From Paenibacillus pini JCM 16418 (GTDB taxonomy: Bacteria > Bacillota > Bacilli > Paenibacillales > Paenibacillaceae): a stretch of 64,000 nucleotides of DNA. Location of the stretch: positions 310,001-374,000 of the forward strand of contig NZ_BAVZ01000002.1 in NCBI RefSeq assembly GCF_000576305.1. The letters are read 5' to 3'. The notes beneath the pieces are model-generated. The model ran no database searches and was not told where the DNA came from. It was given only the letters and a program-made list of their open reading frames with translations. Positions 18,757 to 29,302 of the stretch are shown here, piece after piece (the first letter of the stretch is position 1; the number at the start of each line of letters is the position of its first letter). A program made the translations under genes and the position numbers.

Positions 18757-19707
18757 GTGACTACGAATGAAATACCATTATCTAAAACGACATCGGTAGA
18801 GCTGACGCCCGAAGACTTCCACAAAATTGGGACGGATGAAAAACAGGCGGAAATTATTCAGCGTGAGAGCCTCTCGGCATGGAGAGACGCCTGGGATCGT
18901 CTGAAGAAGAACAAACTGGCAATGACTAGCTTGGTGATTTTATTCCTAATCATCCTAGCTGCTATTGTTGGCCCGTTGATTTCTAAGTTCAACTACTATT
19001 CCAATGACTTGCTAAATACGAATCAGCCTCCTTCCTCAGAGCACTGGTTTGGAACAGATGACTTGGGACGTGATATGTTCGTACGTACCTGGATGGGTGC
19101 TCGAATTTCACTTATCGTTGGTTTAGCGGCAGCTTTAATTGACTTGATGATTGGTGTCATCTACGGCGGAATCATGGGTTACTTTGGTGGTCGCGTAGAT
19201 GCTATTATGAATAAATTTTCGGAAATTTTGTATTCGATTCCTTATATGCTTGTTACCATTTTGCTGCTTGTTGTGTTTGAGCCAAGCATTGGAACGATTA
19301 TTTTGGCTTTAACGATTACAGGCTGGATTAACATGTCATGGATAGTTCGTGGTGAAATCATGCAGCTCAAAAACCGTGAATTCGTTCTGGCTTCGCGTTC
19401 AATGGGTGCAGGTTCAGGTCGGTTATTGTTCCGCCATCTGCTTCCCAATGCAATAGGTCCAATTATTGTTACACTGACTCTCTCCGTACCAAGTGCTATT
19501 TTCTCAGAAGCGTTCTTAAGCTTCCTCGGCTTGGGTGTACAAGCGCCAGTGGCTTCACTTGGTTCGATGATCAACGATGCGCTCACAGGGTGGATGTATT
19601 ATCCTTGGCGGATGCTGTTCCCAGCGATCCTGATCAGTTTAACCATGCTTGCATTTAATATTTTCGGTGATGGCCTCCGTGACGCGCTCGATCCGAAACT
19701 GAAATAA
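18757..19707 (+). CDS. oppC: Oligopeptide ABC transporter permease OppC
   Basis: A 316-residue permease starting at GTG 18757 behind GGAAGGAGG. It has a cytoplasmic N-terminal tail of about 55 residues, then six membrane segments, the HWFGTDDLGRDMF motif characteristic of OppC/DppC periplasmic-side loops, and the ATPase-coupling loop near LASRSMGAGSGRLLFRHLL. It forms a heterodimer with OppB. Confidence 0.93.
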   Translation: MTTNEIPLSKTTSVELTPEDFHKIGTDEKQAEIIQRESLSAWRDAWDRLKKNKLAMTSLVILFLIILAAIVGPLISKFNYYSNDLLNTNQPPSSEHWFGTDDLGRDMFVRTWMGARISLIVGLAAALIDLMIGVIYGGIMGYFGGRVDAIMNKFSEILYSIPYMLVTILLLVVFEPSIGTIILALTITGWINMSWIVRGEIMQLKNREFVLASRSMGAGSGRLLFRHLLPNAIGPIIVTLTLSVPSAIFSEAFLSFLGLGVQAPVASLGSMINDALTGWMYYPWRMLFPAILISLTMLAFNIFGDGLRDALDPKLK

Positions 19708-19721
19708 CTGGAGGTGAGATC

Positions 19722-20717
19722 ATGGAACCCATTTTACAGGTCAAAGACTTGCATATATCATTCAATGTCAAAGGCGGAGAAGTTAAAGCCGTTCGTGGCA
19801 TGAATTTTGAGATAGCTAAAGGGGAAACGGTGGCGATTGTAGGTGAATCGGGTAGTGGTAAAAGTGTAACCGCACAGACAATTATGCGCCTGATCCCATC
19901 TCCTCCGTCTCTAATTAAGAGCGGTGAAATTATTTTTCAGGGAGAAGATATACTGAAGAAAACCAACAAGCAAATGGAAAGTATTCGCGGAAATGATATG
20001 GGCATGATTTTTCAAGACCCGATGACTTCGCTCAATCCAACCATTAAAGTTGGTAAACAAATTACAGAAGTGCTCATCAAGCATCAGAAGATGTCAGCTA
20101 GTGAAGCAAAAGATCAAGGAATTGAGATGCTTAAACTGGTTGGTATTAAAAATGCGGAAGAACGCTTCAATCAATATGCCCATGAATTTTCCGGTGGTAT
20201 GCGTCAACGTGTTATGATCGCGATTGCCTTGGCTTGTCGGCCTGCACTGCTTATCGCAGATGAACCGACGACAGCTCTTGATGTTACGATACAGGCACAA
20301 ATTATGGATGTTATGAAGGAAATGCAGAAGAAGCTTGGCACATCAATTATTCTAATTACACATGATTTAGGCGTTGTAGCCGGTATGTGCGACCGTGTAA
20401 TTGTAATGTATGCAGGTGAAGTGGTTGAGACGGGTACGAAATGGGAGATTTTCAAAAATCCTCAGCATCCATATACTAAAGGCCTATTACGTTCAATGCC
20501 ACGACTGGATCAGAAGAAGAATGAGCCTTTGATTCCAATCATTGGTACTCCTCCTGATATGATTAAGCCACCGATTGGCTGCGCGTTCTGTGCGCGTTGT
20601 GATGAAGCTATGAGGATTTGCGAACGCGTGAATCCGGATGCTACTGTATTTAGCGACACGCATAAGGCTCGTTGCTGGAATCTTCATCCGATGGCGAAGG
20701 AGGGACAATCCTCATGA
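19722..20717 (+). CDS. oppD: Oligopeptide ABC transporter ATPase OppD
   Basis: A 331-residue ATPase with Walker A GESGSGKS at 41-48, Q-loop [12 protein letters not shown], signature FSGGMRQR and Walker B LLIADEPT. The C-terminal extension holds cysteines ([16 protein letters not shown]) typical of OppD/DppD and possibly an Fe-S site. AGGTGAG lies before ATG 19722. It overlaps oppF by 4 bases (ATGA), indicating translational coupling. Confidence 0.94.
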   Translation: MEPILQVKDLHISFNVKGGEVKAVRGMNFEIAKGETVAIVGESGSGKSVTAQTIMRLIPSPPSLIKSGEIIFQGEDILKKTNKQMESIRGNDMGMIFQDPMTSLNPTIKVGKQITEVLIKHQKMSASEAKDQGIEMLKLVGIKNAEERFNQYAHEFSGGMRQRVMIAIALACRPALLIADEPTTALDVTIQAQIMDVMKEMQKKLGTSIILITHDLGVVAGMCDRVIVMYAGEVVETGTKWEIFKNPQHPYTKGLLRSMPRLDQKKNEPLIPIIGTPPDMIKPPIGCAFCARCDEAMRICERVNPDATVFSDTHKARCWNLHPMAKEGQSS

Positions 20718-21643
20718 AAGAGAACCATTTAATCGAAGTTGAGGGACTTAAGAAGTACTTTAATGTTGGCGGCGGTAAAATCGTTAAGGCCGTTGATGAT
20801 ATCAGCTTTTTTATTCGTGAGGGTGAGACGCTTGGTATGGTAGGGGAATCCGGCTGTGGTAAATCGACCGCAGGCCGTACGATTCTTCGTCTGTACGAGC
20901 CTACTGCGGGTAGTGTTAAGTTTAATGGACAAGATATTACCAAGCTCTCTCCTAAAAATATGAAGGCCATGCGCCGCGATATGCAGATGATATTCCAAGA
21001 TCCATATGCGTCGCTTAATCCACGCTTTACCGTATCGGATATCATTGGTGAAGCTTTGGATATTCATAATCTTGCGGGTAGCCATAAAGAGCGCAAGAAA
21101 CGCATTGAAGAACTCCTTGATATGGTAGGACTTAATCCGGACCATGCAACAAGATATCCACATGAATTCTCTGGAGGTCAGCGTCAGCGGATTGGTATTG
21201 CACGCGCACTTGCGGTAAATCCGAAATTTATTATCTGTGATGAACCGATTTCAGCACTCGACGTATCGATTCAAGCTCAGGTGGTTAATCTGTTAAAAGA
21301 TCTACAAGAACGTCTTGGATTAACTTATTTGTTTATTGCACATGATTTGTCCATGGTCAAACACATCAGTGACCGTGTTGCTGTTATGTATTTGGGTAAA
21401 ATGGTCGAACTGGCTGACAGTGATGAACTCTATGCTAATCCAATTCATCCTTACACGAAGACGTTATTGTCTGCGATTCCGATTCCTGATCCAGAAGTTG
21501 AAGAGAAGAAACAGCGGATTCGTATGGATGATGACTTGTCAGGTCCGATCCATTCTGCAAAGGACGACAAGAGTCTTATTATAGAAGATACAAAGCTTAT
21601 TGAAGTGTCTAAAGGGCACTGGGTCGCTGCTCCATACGCATAA
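20714..21643 (+). CDS. oppF: Oligopeptide ABC transporter ATPase OppF
   Basis: A 309-residue ATPase with Walker A GESGCGKS at 44-51, Q-loop [12 protein letters not shown], signature FSGGQRQR and Walker B IICDEPIS. Starts at ATG 20714, which overlaps the oppD stop and has GAAGGAGGG upstream inside oppD. Together with OppD it powers peptide import. It is the last gene before a strong terminator. Confidence 0.94.
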   Translation: MKENHLIEVEGLKKYFNVGGGKIVKAVDDISFFIREGETLGMVGESGCGKSTAGRTILRLYEPTAGSVKFNGQDITKLSPKNMKAMRRDMQMIFQDPYASLNPRFTVSDIIGEALDIHNLAGSHKERKKRIEELLDMVGLNPDHATRYPHEFSGGQRQRIGIARALAVNPKFIICDEPISALDVSIQAQVVNLLKDLQERLGLTYLFIAHDLSMVKHISDRVAVMYLGKMVELADSDELYANPIHPYTKTLLSAIPIPDPEVEEKKQRIRMDDDLSGPIHSAKDDKSLIIEDTKLIEVSKGHWVAAPYA

Positions 21644-21655
21644 GCCTGATGAGTT

Positions 21656-21682
21656 AACCGCCGGGTGTTCCGGCGGTTTTTT
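21656..21682 (+). terminator. Intrinsic terminator of the opp operon
   Basis: AACCGCCG (21656-21663) pairs with CGGCGGTT (21671-21678) around a 7-base loop and enters a T-run. Confidence 0.88.
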
Positions 21683-21786
21683 GTTTATTTTGACGTGAAG
21701 GTGAACATTCGGTACAATCAAGGAAGATTTTTATTAAATGAACATTAGAAAGAGTTTGGATAGGCACAGAATAGGAGGCAGACCTC

Positions 21787-23418
21787 ATGAATGTTGTTTC
21801 AGGTTCGCTGAAGAGCGGATCGGCTCTGGCAGATGATTATATTAAACGTTTCTCGCAAGTACAGCATTTATATGGTGCGGATTTTAACCAGACTTCAAGC
21901 TGGGAAAAACGTGCAGAATGGCTGGATGAAACAGAACAGAACCGGGTTAGCCGAGATGAGCTGTTCGAGTGCCTTACACAATATAACGGGAAGCACAATT
22001 CCCATGAAGCGGTACATACTTCACTTGAATTGCTTAAGAAACCAGGTACTTTAGCCGTTGTTGGTGGACAACAAAGCGGTTTGTTCACTGGTTCTTTGCT
22101 TGTTATATATAAGGCAGTAACGATTATTCAGTCAGCAAAAGAAGCTCAGGAGAAGCTCGGACGCCCCGTTGTACCTGTGTTCTGGATTGCTGGAGAAGAT
22201 CATGACTGGGATGAAGTAAATCATACCTATTTAATGACACCAGAACTCAAAGTATCCAAAATTAAAATGGATGCCCAGCCCGGCCCACGTTCTTCTGTAA
22301 GCCAGATCAGCGTAAAATCAGAACAATGGCGCCAAGCGCTGGAGAAACTCGGTTCAATACTGCCGGACAGTGAGCATAAATCCGATATTCTTCATCTTTT
22401 ACGCCAATCTACCGAGGAATCAAATAACCTTAGTGATGCTTTTGCTAAGCTAATGGGGCATTTATTTGGTGAACATGGTTTGATTTTGTTGGATTCAGCA
22501 GATCCCGAGCTACGTAAGCTTGAAATGCCACTTTTTGAAACGATCATTGATCGTAATGATGATTTAGAAAAGGCATATCAAGCATCAGCTTCACGTATCA
22601 CATCACAGGGTTATAGTTTGCAGGCAGAGGTTGCGGAAGACGGAGCTAACCTATTTTATATTCATGAGGGTAATCGGTTCTTGCTCTTTAAACAAAATGG
22701 TTATTTTGCTGATCGTAAAGGCGTAATTTCTTTTACAAAAGAGGAAATCAAGGACTGTATACGCACTCACCCTGAGCGGTTCAGTAATAATGTACTGACG
22801 CGTCCCCTCATGCAGGATACAATTCTCCCTGTATTGAGTAGTGTACTTGGTCAAGGCGAAATCTCTTATTGGGCGCTTACCAAGGATGCTTTTGAGGTGC
22901 TTGGGATGAGTATGCCAATTTTACTACCACGGATGTCGTTTACCTTAGTTGAAGGAACCCTGCAAAAATACATGGATCAGTTTGGAATCTCATTCCAAGA
23001 TGTGCAATATCGTTTGGAGGATTTACGTCAGACGTGGCTATCGCAACAAGATACACAGCAAATCCAGCCTAAATTTGAACAAACTAAACAGGCATTTGAA
23101 GCCTTATATGATCCGTTGATTCATGAGCTAGCTCAAACGCAACCAGGTCTCACGAAACTTGGCGAAACAAATAAAAACAAGATTATGGAACAGATTGCTT
23201 TTCTGCAGCGTAAATCCAAGGAAGCTCTGGAGAAAAGGAATGATGCAGGACTTCGACAATGGGATCGAATTGGTGTGTCACTATTTCCTCTTGGTAAACC
23301 TCAGGAGAGAGTTTATAATATCTTTTATTATTTAAATCGTTTTGGTATTTCATGGATTAATGATTTGATTAATATCTCGGAACATTATTCCGCAGAACAT
23401 CGAATTATTCAATTATAA
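21787..23418 (+). CDS. bshC: Bacillithiol biosynthesis protein BshC (putative cysteine-adding enzyme)
   Basis: A 543-residue member of the BshC/YllA family, the normal length. Recognisable stretches include VVGGQQSGLFTGSLLVIYK near residue 80, PVFWIAGEDHDWDEVNH around 130-146 and LLPRMSFTLVEG. BshC attaches cysteine to GlcN-malate in the last step of bacillithiol synthesis. SD AGGAGG lies 7 bases before ATG 21787. As in Bacillus it sits upstream of mraZ, here with ahcY between them. Its presence predicts that BshA and BshB are encoded elsewhere. Confidence 0.92.
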   Translation: MNVVSGSLKSGSALADDYIKRFSQVQHLYGADFNQTSSWEKRAEWLDETEQNRVSRDELFECLTQYNGKHNSHEAVHTSLELLKKPGTLAVVGGQQSGLFTGSLLVIYKAVTIIQSAKEAQEKLGRPVVPVFWIAGEDHDWDEVNHTYLMTPELKVSKIKMDAQPGPRSSVSQISVKSEQWRQALEKLGSILPDSEHKSDILHLLRQSTEESNNLSDAFAKLMGHLFGEHGLILLDSADPELRKLEMPLFETIIDRNDDLEKAYQASASRITSQGYSLQAEVAEDGANLFYIHEGNRFLLFKQNGYFADRKGVISFTKEEIKDCIRTHPERFSNNVLTRPLMQDTILPVLSSVLGQGEISYWALTKDAFEVLGMSMPILLPRMSFTLVEGTLQKYMDQFGISFQDVQYRLEDLRQTWLSQQDTQQIQPKFEQTKQAFEALYDPLIHELAQTQPGLTKLGETNKNKIMEQIAFLQRKSKEALEKRNDAGLRQWDRIGVSLFPLGKPQERVYNIFYYLNRFGISWINDLINISEHYSAEHRIIQL

Positions 23419-23439
23419 ATTTAATGGGAGAGTGAGTGA

Positions 23440-24720
23440 ATGCGTTCTATGAGTACATCATCTTTACAGAACAGTGTTGTTAAAGATATGGCTTTGGCAC
23501 CTGATGGGCATTTGAAAATTGATTGGGTTGAATCACATATGCCTGTTTTGAATCAAGTCAGACGTCAGTTTGAAGCGGAGCAGCCATTTAAAGGTCTTAA
23601 GGTTACCATTTCACTTCATTTGGAAGCCAAGACAGCTTATCTTGCCAAAGTTGTTCAGGCTGGTGGCGCAGAAGTTACGATTACGGGTAGTAATCCACTC
23701 TCAACACAAGATGATGTTTGCGCAGCACTCGTAGAAGATGGTGTTACTGTACTTGCGAAGTACAATCCAGATCCTGTAGAGTACAAAGAATTTCTCATTC
23801 GGGCTCTAGAAACGAAGCCAGATCTAATTATTGATGATGGTGGCGATTTGGTTACGATCTTACATGCGGAGCGGCCTGATTTACTTGAAACGATTCGCGG
23901 GGGTGCGGAAGAGACCACAACGGGTATTATCCGTCTTAAAGCACTAGAGAAGGAAGGACTTCTTAAGCTGCCAATGGTTGCTGTTAATGATGCGTACTGC
24001 AAGTACCTGTTTGATAATCGATATGGTACAGGTCAATCGGTATTTGATGCCATTAACCGTACAACTAATCTAGTGGTTGCTGGTAAAACGGTAGTTGTCG
24101 TTGGTTACGGTTGGTGTGGTAAAGGTGTAGCCATGCGTGCCAAGGGTCTGGGAGCTAAGGTAGTCGTTACTGAGGTTGATGCAATTCGCGCGGTGGAGGC
24201 ACATATGGATGGGTTCCATGTTATGCCGATGGTCGAAGCTGCGAAGTTGGGTGATTTCTTCGTAACGGTAACAGGTAACCGTGATGTAATTAGTGGTGAC
24301 CATTTCGACGTGATGAAAGATGGGGCGATCCTATCCAATGCTGGACACTTTGATATTGAAGTGAATAAAATGGATTTGTCAGAGCGCGCATCATCCATTC
24401 GTACAGTTCGTAAGAACATTGAGGAATACAAGATGGCTGACGGTCGTAATATTTATTTACTTGCTGAAGGGCGTCTGGTCAACTTAGGTGCAGGCGATGG
24501 ACATCCTGCTGAAATTATGGATATGACATTCGCACTGCAGGCATTGTCCCTTAAATATGTGAATGATCACTATCAGACAATCGGTAAATCGGTATTGAAT
24601 GTTCCTTATGAAATTGATAATCAGGTAGCCAGCTACAAGTTGGAGAGCTTGGGAATTGAAATTGATCGACTAAGCGAAGAGCAAATTCGTTATATGGATA
24701 GCTGGGCGTCACACGAATAA
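23440..24720 (+). CDS. ahcY: Adenosylhomocysteinase (S-adenosylhomocysteine hydrolase)
   Basis: A 426-residue protein with the AhcY architecture: LEAKTAYLAKVVQAGGAEV early, PDLIIDDGGDLV, EETTTGIIRLKALEKEG, the NDAYCKYLFDNRYGTGQS segment and the NAD-binding VVVVGYGWCGKGVAMRAKG. It converts S-adenosylhomocysteine to adenosine and homocysteine in one step. Many Bacilli instead use the Pfs/LuxS route, so this enzyme is a noteworthy trait. ATG 23440 follows GGGAG; it trails bshC by 21 bases and is probably co-transcribed. Confidence 0.9.
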   Translation: MRSMSTSSLQNSVVKDMALAPDGHLKIDWVESHMPVLNQVRRQFEAEQPFKGLKVTISLHLEAKTAYLAKVVQAGGAEVTITGSNPLSTQDDVCAALVEDGVTVLAKYNPDPVEYKEFLIRALETKPDLIIDDGGDLVTILHAERPDLLETIRGGAEETTTGIIRLKALEKEGLLKLPMVAVNDAYCKYLFDNRYGTGQSVFDAINRTTNLVVAGKTVVVVGYGWCGKGVAMRAKGLGAKVVVTEVDAIRAVEAHMDGFHVMPMVEAAKLGDFFVTVTGNRDVISGDHFDVMKDGAILSNAGHFDIEVNKMDLSERASSIRTVRKNIEEYKMADGRNIYLLAEGRLVNLGAGDGHPAEIMDMTFALQALSLKYVNDHYQTIGKSVLNVPYEIDNQVASYKLESLGIEIDRLSEEQIRYMDSWASHE

Positions 24721-24751
24721 TTAGGTAATTTGTGGTTGGTATTATTTACTA

Positions 24752-24787
24752 TAAAACCCCTTGATCCTTAAAGATCAAGGGGTTTTA
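24752..24787. terminator. Intrinsic terminator after ahcY
   Basis: A perfect 15-bp stem (24752-24766 with 24773-24787) with a 6-base loop, ending in TTTTA. It separates ahcY from the dcw promoter. Confidence 0.85.
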
Positions 24788-24850
24788 TGCTGTGCTTTGG
24801 TACAGAAATGTAAAATTAAGGTTAGAAAATCATTTGCAATTAGAAGGATT

Positions 24851-24920
24851 TTGATTTTAAACGGCGAATTTAGTATTCTTAAGTGGTGGAAAGTGGTGCA
24901 AAGTGGGGACTTTGGGGTAA
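24851..24920 (+). promoter_or_regulatory. mraZ (dcw) promoter with MraZ operator repeats
   Basis: TTGATT (24851-24856), a 17-base spacer and TATTCT (24874-24879) form a promoter. Immediately downstream are three 10-base direct repeats starting at 24881, 24891 and 24901 (AAGTGGTGGA, AAGTGGTGCA, AAGTGGGGAC) plus a degenerate fourth unit at 24911. MraZ proteins bind such tandem GTGG-type boxes at their own promoter, so these are the expected autoregulatory operator of the cluster. Confidence 0.85.
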
Positions 24921-24936
24921 AGGAGTGAGTGGGTCA

Positions 24937-25374
24937 ATGTTCATGGGCGAATTTCAACATAGCATTGACGACAAAGGCCGGATTATCATTCCAGCTAAAT
25001 TCCGTGAACTTTTAGGAAACTCATTTGTAGCTACCAGAGGTCTCGACCAATGTCTTTTTATTTATCCAATGGATGAATGGGGAATTCTAGAGCAGAAGCT
25101 AAAGTCCCTACCACTTATGAAATCAGACGCGCGTGCGTTTACCCGCTTTTTTTTCTCGGGAGCAACCGAATGCGATTGGGATAAACAGGGTAGGGTAAAT
25201 TTACCGTCTAATTTACGTCAATATGCCAAACTAGATAAAGAATGTGTAGTGATCGGTGTTTCAAACCGAGTTGAGATTTGGAGTAAGGATGTATGGGAAC
25301 AGTACTTCCAGCAATCCGAGGGTGCATTTAACGATATCGCGGAGAAACTGGTTGATTTTAATTTTGATTTATAA
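24937..25374 (+). CDS. mraZ: Transcriptional regulator MraZ
   Basis: A 145-residue protein with two AbrB-like swapped-hairpin repeats: [20 protein letters not shown] at the N-terminus and [19 protein letters not shown] in the second half, each with the DxKGR/DxQGR turn. MraZ assembles as a ring and binds tandem boxes upstream of itself. ATG 24937 follows AAAGGAG by about 10-11 bases; ATG 24943 is a close alternative. The earlier in-frame starts would place the operator inside the gene and are rejected. Confidence 0.93.
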   Translation: MFMGEFQHSIDDKGRIIIPAKFRELLGNSFVATRGLDQCLFIYPMDEWGILEQKLKSLPLMKSDARAFTRFFFSGATECDWDKQGRVNLPSNLRQYAKLDKECVVIGVSNRVEIWSKDVWEQYFQQSEGAFNDIAEKLVDFNFDL

Positions 25375-25409
25375 TTATGGTTTTATAACTTGGTCTGGAG
25401 GGCTGCAGC

Positions 25410-26360
25410 TTGTTTCATCACATCACGGTACTTAAGGAAGAAGCAACAGAAGGGCTGCGCATCAAAAGAGATGGCATATATGTCGACTGTACGCTTGGAG
25501 GCGCGGGACATAGCTCTCTGATCGCATCCAAGCTTGGAGAATACGGTAGATTAATCGCACTAGATCAGGATGATTGGGCACTGGATCATGCGAAAGAGAA
25601 GCTGGCTCCTTATACGGATCGAGTTTCCTTAGTGAAGACAAACTTCCGATTCTTAGAAGAAACACTAAAGAACCTGTCAGTTCCACTTAAAGATGGCATT
25701 CCTCAAGTCGATGGTATTTTATTTGATCTAGGGGTATCCTCTCCCCAATTTGATGAAGCAGATCGAGGATTTAGCTATAATCACGATGCGCCGCTCGATA
25801 TGCGTATGGATCAATCCTCCGAATTAACAGCTGCTCATATTGTTAATGAATGGTCGGAGCAAGAGATTGCCAGAATTCTATTTCATTATGGTGATGAAAA
25901 GTTTTCCCGGCGTATTGCTAAAATTATGGTCGAACGTAGGGCCTTAGGACCCATTCAAACAACGGGTCAGTTGGTCGATATTATTAAAGAGGGTATTCCT
26001 GCTGCTGCACGCAGGACGGGTGGACATCCAGCGAAGCGAAGTTTTCAGGCGCTACGGATTGCAGTAAATGATGAATTAGGTGCTTTTGAAGAAGGACTAC
26101 ATCAAGCGGTACGATGTCTTGCTCCAGGGGGAAGAGTTTCTGTAATTACATTCCATTCGTTAGAAGATCGGATTTGTAAGCAGATTCTGAATGGCTATGT
26201 GGAGAAGTGTACATGCCCACCAGACTTTCCAATGTGTGTATGTGGTAACAAGGGGCAGATTAAACTGATTAATCGTAAGCCTACGATTGCAGGGGACGTT
26301 GAACTTGAACAGAACTCGCGTGCACGATCGGCCAAATTGAGAGTGGCGGAGAAACTATAG
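25410..26360 (+). CDS. rsmH: 16S rRNA m4C1402 methyltransferase RsmH
   Basis: A 316-residue SAM-dependent methyltransferase. Motif [10 protein letters not shown] near 28-37 binds [16 protein letters not shown] and [16 protein letters not shown] are RsmH/MraW hallmarks, as is [17 protein letters not shown]. It N4-methylates C1402 of 16S rRNA in the decoding centre. Starts at TTG 25410 with GGAGGG 6 bases upstream. Second gene of the dcw cluster as usual. Confidence 0.95.
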   Translation: MFHHITVLKEEATEGLRIKRDGIYVDCTLGGAGHSSLIASKLGEYGRLIALDQDDWALDHAKEKLAPYTDRVSLVKTNFRFLEETLKNLSVPLKDGIPQVDGILFDLGVSSPQFDEADRGFSYNHDAPLDMRMDQSSELTAAHIVNEWSEQEIARILFHYGDEKFSRRIAKIMVERRALGPIQTTGQLVDIIKEGIPAAARRTGGHPAKRSFQALRIAVNDELGAFEEGLHQAVRCLAPGGRVSVITFHSLEDRICKQILNGYVEKCTCPPDFPMCVCGNKGQIKLINRKPTIAGDVELEQNSRARSAKLRVAEKL

Positions 26361-26426
26361 ATTTGCACTTGGTGATACGGATTATAATCATTCGCTACTG
26401 AATACTAAAATGAAGGAGAATCAGAC

Positions 26427-26855
26427 ATGGCCTACACGCGTGGTAATTTGGCAGTACAAGAAAAACCGGTTGAACGCGCATATCCTGGATATCGGGAGAA
26501 AACAAAGGTTGTTACGCGCCGTACATATCTTCCCATGAAGGAGAAATTTCTTTACTTGCTGACCCTAGCATTTTGTGTCGTGATCGCGACTCTCCTGATT
26601 TGGCAGAATTCGCATATTTATGATCTTAATAAACAGAATCAAACGATAATTAAAGATATGAATAAATCTAAACGTAACATTGCACAGCTTGAAGTTCAGA
26701 AACAACAGCTGGAACAAAATTTACGTTCTGAGGCCGAGAAGCTGGGATATTCATTGCCTGAAGGTAACCAGTCCATACATGTATCTCGTACTTCTTCTAC
26801 ACCAACCAATAAAGCAGATGCATCTATGAATACAGCTCCAGCAGCTAAAAAATAA
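26427..26855 (+). CDS. ftsL: Cell division protein FtsL
   Basis: A 142-residue bitopic protein: cytoplasmic basic N-terminus of about 40 residues, one membrane segment at about 43-64 and an extracellular leucine-zipper-like coiled coil (IKDMNKSKRNIAQLEVQK), then a Ser/Thr/Ala-rich tail. FtsL joins DivIB and DivIC at the septum and licenses the septal synthases. Sequence identity in this family is low; the call rests on architecture and on position between rsmH and pbpB. SD AAGGAG precedes ATG 26427. Confidence 0.85.
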   Translation: MAYTRGNLAVQEKPVERAYPGYREKTKVVTRRTYLPMKEKFLYLLTLAFCVVIATLLIWQNSHIYDLNKQNQTIIKDMNKSKRNIAQLEVQKQQLEQNLRSEAEKLGYSLPEGNQSIHVSRTSSTPTNKADASMNTAPAAKK

Positions 26856-26874
26856 AGCTTGTGAGGGTTGAGTG

Positions 26875-29215
26875 ATGGTAAAAAGAATAAAACTTCGCAC
26901 ATTGCTTATAGGAGGATTTATCACCCTCCTTTTTGTTATTTTGATCGTTAGAATTTTTGTGCTTCAAGTCGTTCAAGCTGATAAATGGCACACAACTGCA
27001 TTGAAAAATTGGAGTAAAGGGTATCCCATAGCAGCTACTCGCGGAACCATATCGGATCGCAATGGTAATGCACTTGCTATTGATGCTCCTGCCTATACAA
27101 TTGTGGTTAACCCTAGAGTTATTCATGCGAATAATATGGAAGATGAGGTCGTTGAAGGACTTCATCGTATCTTGAATAAGAACGAAGATGATCTCCATAC
27201 GCTCTTGAATACAAAAGCTATCGATTCAAAAACGAAAGCATATGATTATGTAATTAGCCGTGAGGTTCGTAATGAAGGACTGAAAGTTGACGAGGCCACG
27301 AAAAATAAAGTTAAAGAATTCAGTGATACATTGACAAAGCAACTGAAAAAGAATAATCGAAAAAAAGCTGCTGATTCAGGAATCAGCTTCTTAACCCAAT
27401 CCAAACGCTATTATCCTAAAGGTCAGCTTGCTGCACATGTTCTGGGTTTTGTCGATCGTGAAGGCAAGGCTATTATGGGACTAGAAAGCAAATTAGATAA
27501 AGAACTCAAAGGGACGCCAGGTAAGATTAATTACCAAAGCGATGGGAGCGGAGATAAGTTACCGAATCCTAAGGAAACGTTAGAACCGGCTGTCAATGGT
27601 AATAATTATAAGCTGACGATTGATGATACGATCCAGTATTATATCGAAGATGCAATGAAAGAAGCTTATGATTTATACAAGCCGATCAGTATGACGGTTA
27701 TTGCGGCAGACCCTAAGAACATGGAAATTCTAGGACTCGCAAATTTGCCTACCTTTGATCCTAATACATTTTGGGAATCTGAAGACGCATTCTCCAATTT
27801 CGCTGTTCGTGCCATTTACGAACCCGGTTCAACGTTTAAAATCGTAACATTAGCGGGTACGATTCAGGAGAAATTATTTAACCCTACGGCTACATATATG
27901 TCTGGTAGGGTTTTAGTTAAAGGCACTCGAAGTACCTATTTACATGATATTAATCGCTCAGGATGGGGACCAATTACGTATTTAGAAGGCGTCAAGCGTT
28001 CTAGTAACGTCGCTTTTGTTAAAATGGGTGAGATGTTGGGCAAAGATAAACTGGCTAAATACATTGATGACTTTGGTTTCGGAGCAAAAACGGGTATTGA
28101 ATTACCGGGTGAAATAACCGGAATGATTACCCTGAAAAACCCCGTGCAGACGGCTACCGCATCTTATGGTCACGGTGTCACCGTTACACCAATTCAGCAA
28201 TTAGCTGCTATTTCCGCAATCGCAAACGGTGGGAAGTTGTTAAAGCCACATATTATCAAAGAGATGATTGATCAATACGGGAAAAACACAAAATATGAGT
28301 GAGCCTGATATGGTTCGTCAGGTGATTTCACCGGCAGCTGCTAAGGAAACAAGCAGTTATCTGGAACAAGTCGTTTCTGACCAAGTTCATGGCACAGGCC
28401 GTAACGCTTATATTGATGGTTATAGGGTTGCAGGTAAGACGGGTACGGCAATCAAATATACGAATGGACTGCCTGATAAATCTAGATCGGTGGTGTCGTT
28501 TATTGGCTTCGCGCCAGTGAATGATCCGAAAATCGCAATGATTATTATTATGGATGAACCGGATTTGCCTTCGGTAGGCGGAGGTACGGTTGCTGCACCA
28601 GTCTTTAAAAAAGTTGTATCCCAAACCCTTCAATACATGGGTGTTCCTAAAACAGCCACGAAGGAAGAATCGGAAGGGACTAAACAAGTGGAGACTCGTG
28701 CTCAAGCCCCTGATTTAGTTAATAAAGGATTGAAGGAAGCACAGACGCAGCTTCTGGATGCGGGTATCGCTTATGAGAATCTCGGTAAAGGAACCAAGGT
28801 AATGAAGCAGTTTCCCTCAAAAAGTACCTTTATGGCTCCAGGCCAGCAGATCTATTTATTAACAGAGACGGATGGTAAAATGGAAATACCCGATCTAACT
28901 GGCGCATCTTTGAGAGATGCGATGGATATTCTTACACTTATGAATGCAACGGTAACTGTGGAAGGTGAAGGGTTCGTTTCAAGTCAGAAGGTTGAGAATC
29001 AGAATGGCAAACGCGTGGTGAATTTGACATTGCAGCCTGCGAAGGAACAAACATTGGCCGATAATTCTAAAGCCAGCGCGAGTACAGATGCTTCTATAAC
29101 GGATGAGACAACAGATACAACTAAAGACAGTAAAGAGAATAAATCAAGTGGCAAAAAATCAGATGATTCGAAAAATGATATAGTTAAAGATACTGCTGGT
29201 AAAAACGATCACTAA
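26875..29215 (+). pseudogene. pbpB: Septal penicillin-binding protein 2B, frameshifted
   Basis: Class B transpeptidase of the division septum. The first frame (from ATG 26875, SD GAGGG) has a membrane anchor at 10-32, dimerisation domain and the active-site SxxK as STFK at 319-322, followed by SSN (KRSSNVAF). It stops at 28302. The second frame, from about 28268, carries the KTG motif (AGKTGTA) and two C-terminal PASTA repeats to 29215. The break lies near 28273 in GATCAATACGGG; two added bases (for example CAAAAT for CAAT) or one removed would rejoin a protein of about 780 residues. The gene is normally essential, so an error in the read is likely. Confidence 0.85.
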
Positions 29216-29302
29216 GTACGGCCTGTTCTAACCCCTGTTTGTCCCGAATAATCATGATATGAATACGTTCATGAAGTCAGGACTGACAGGGAGGAATATA
29301 AA

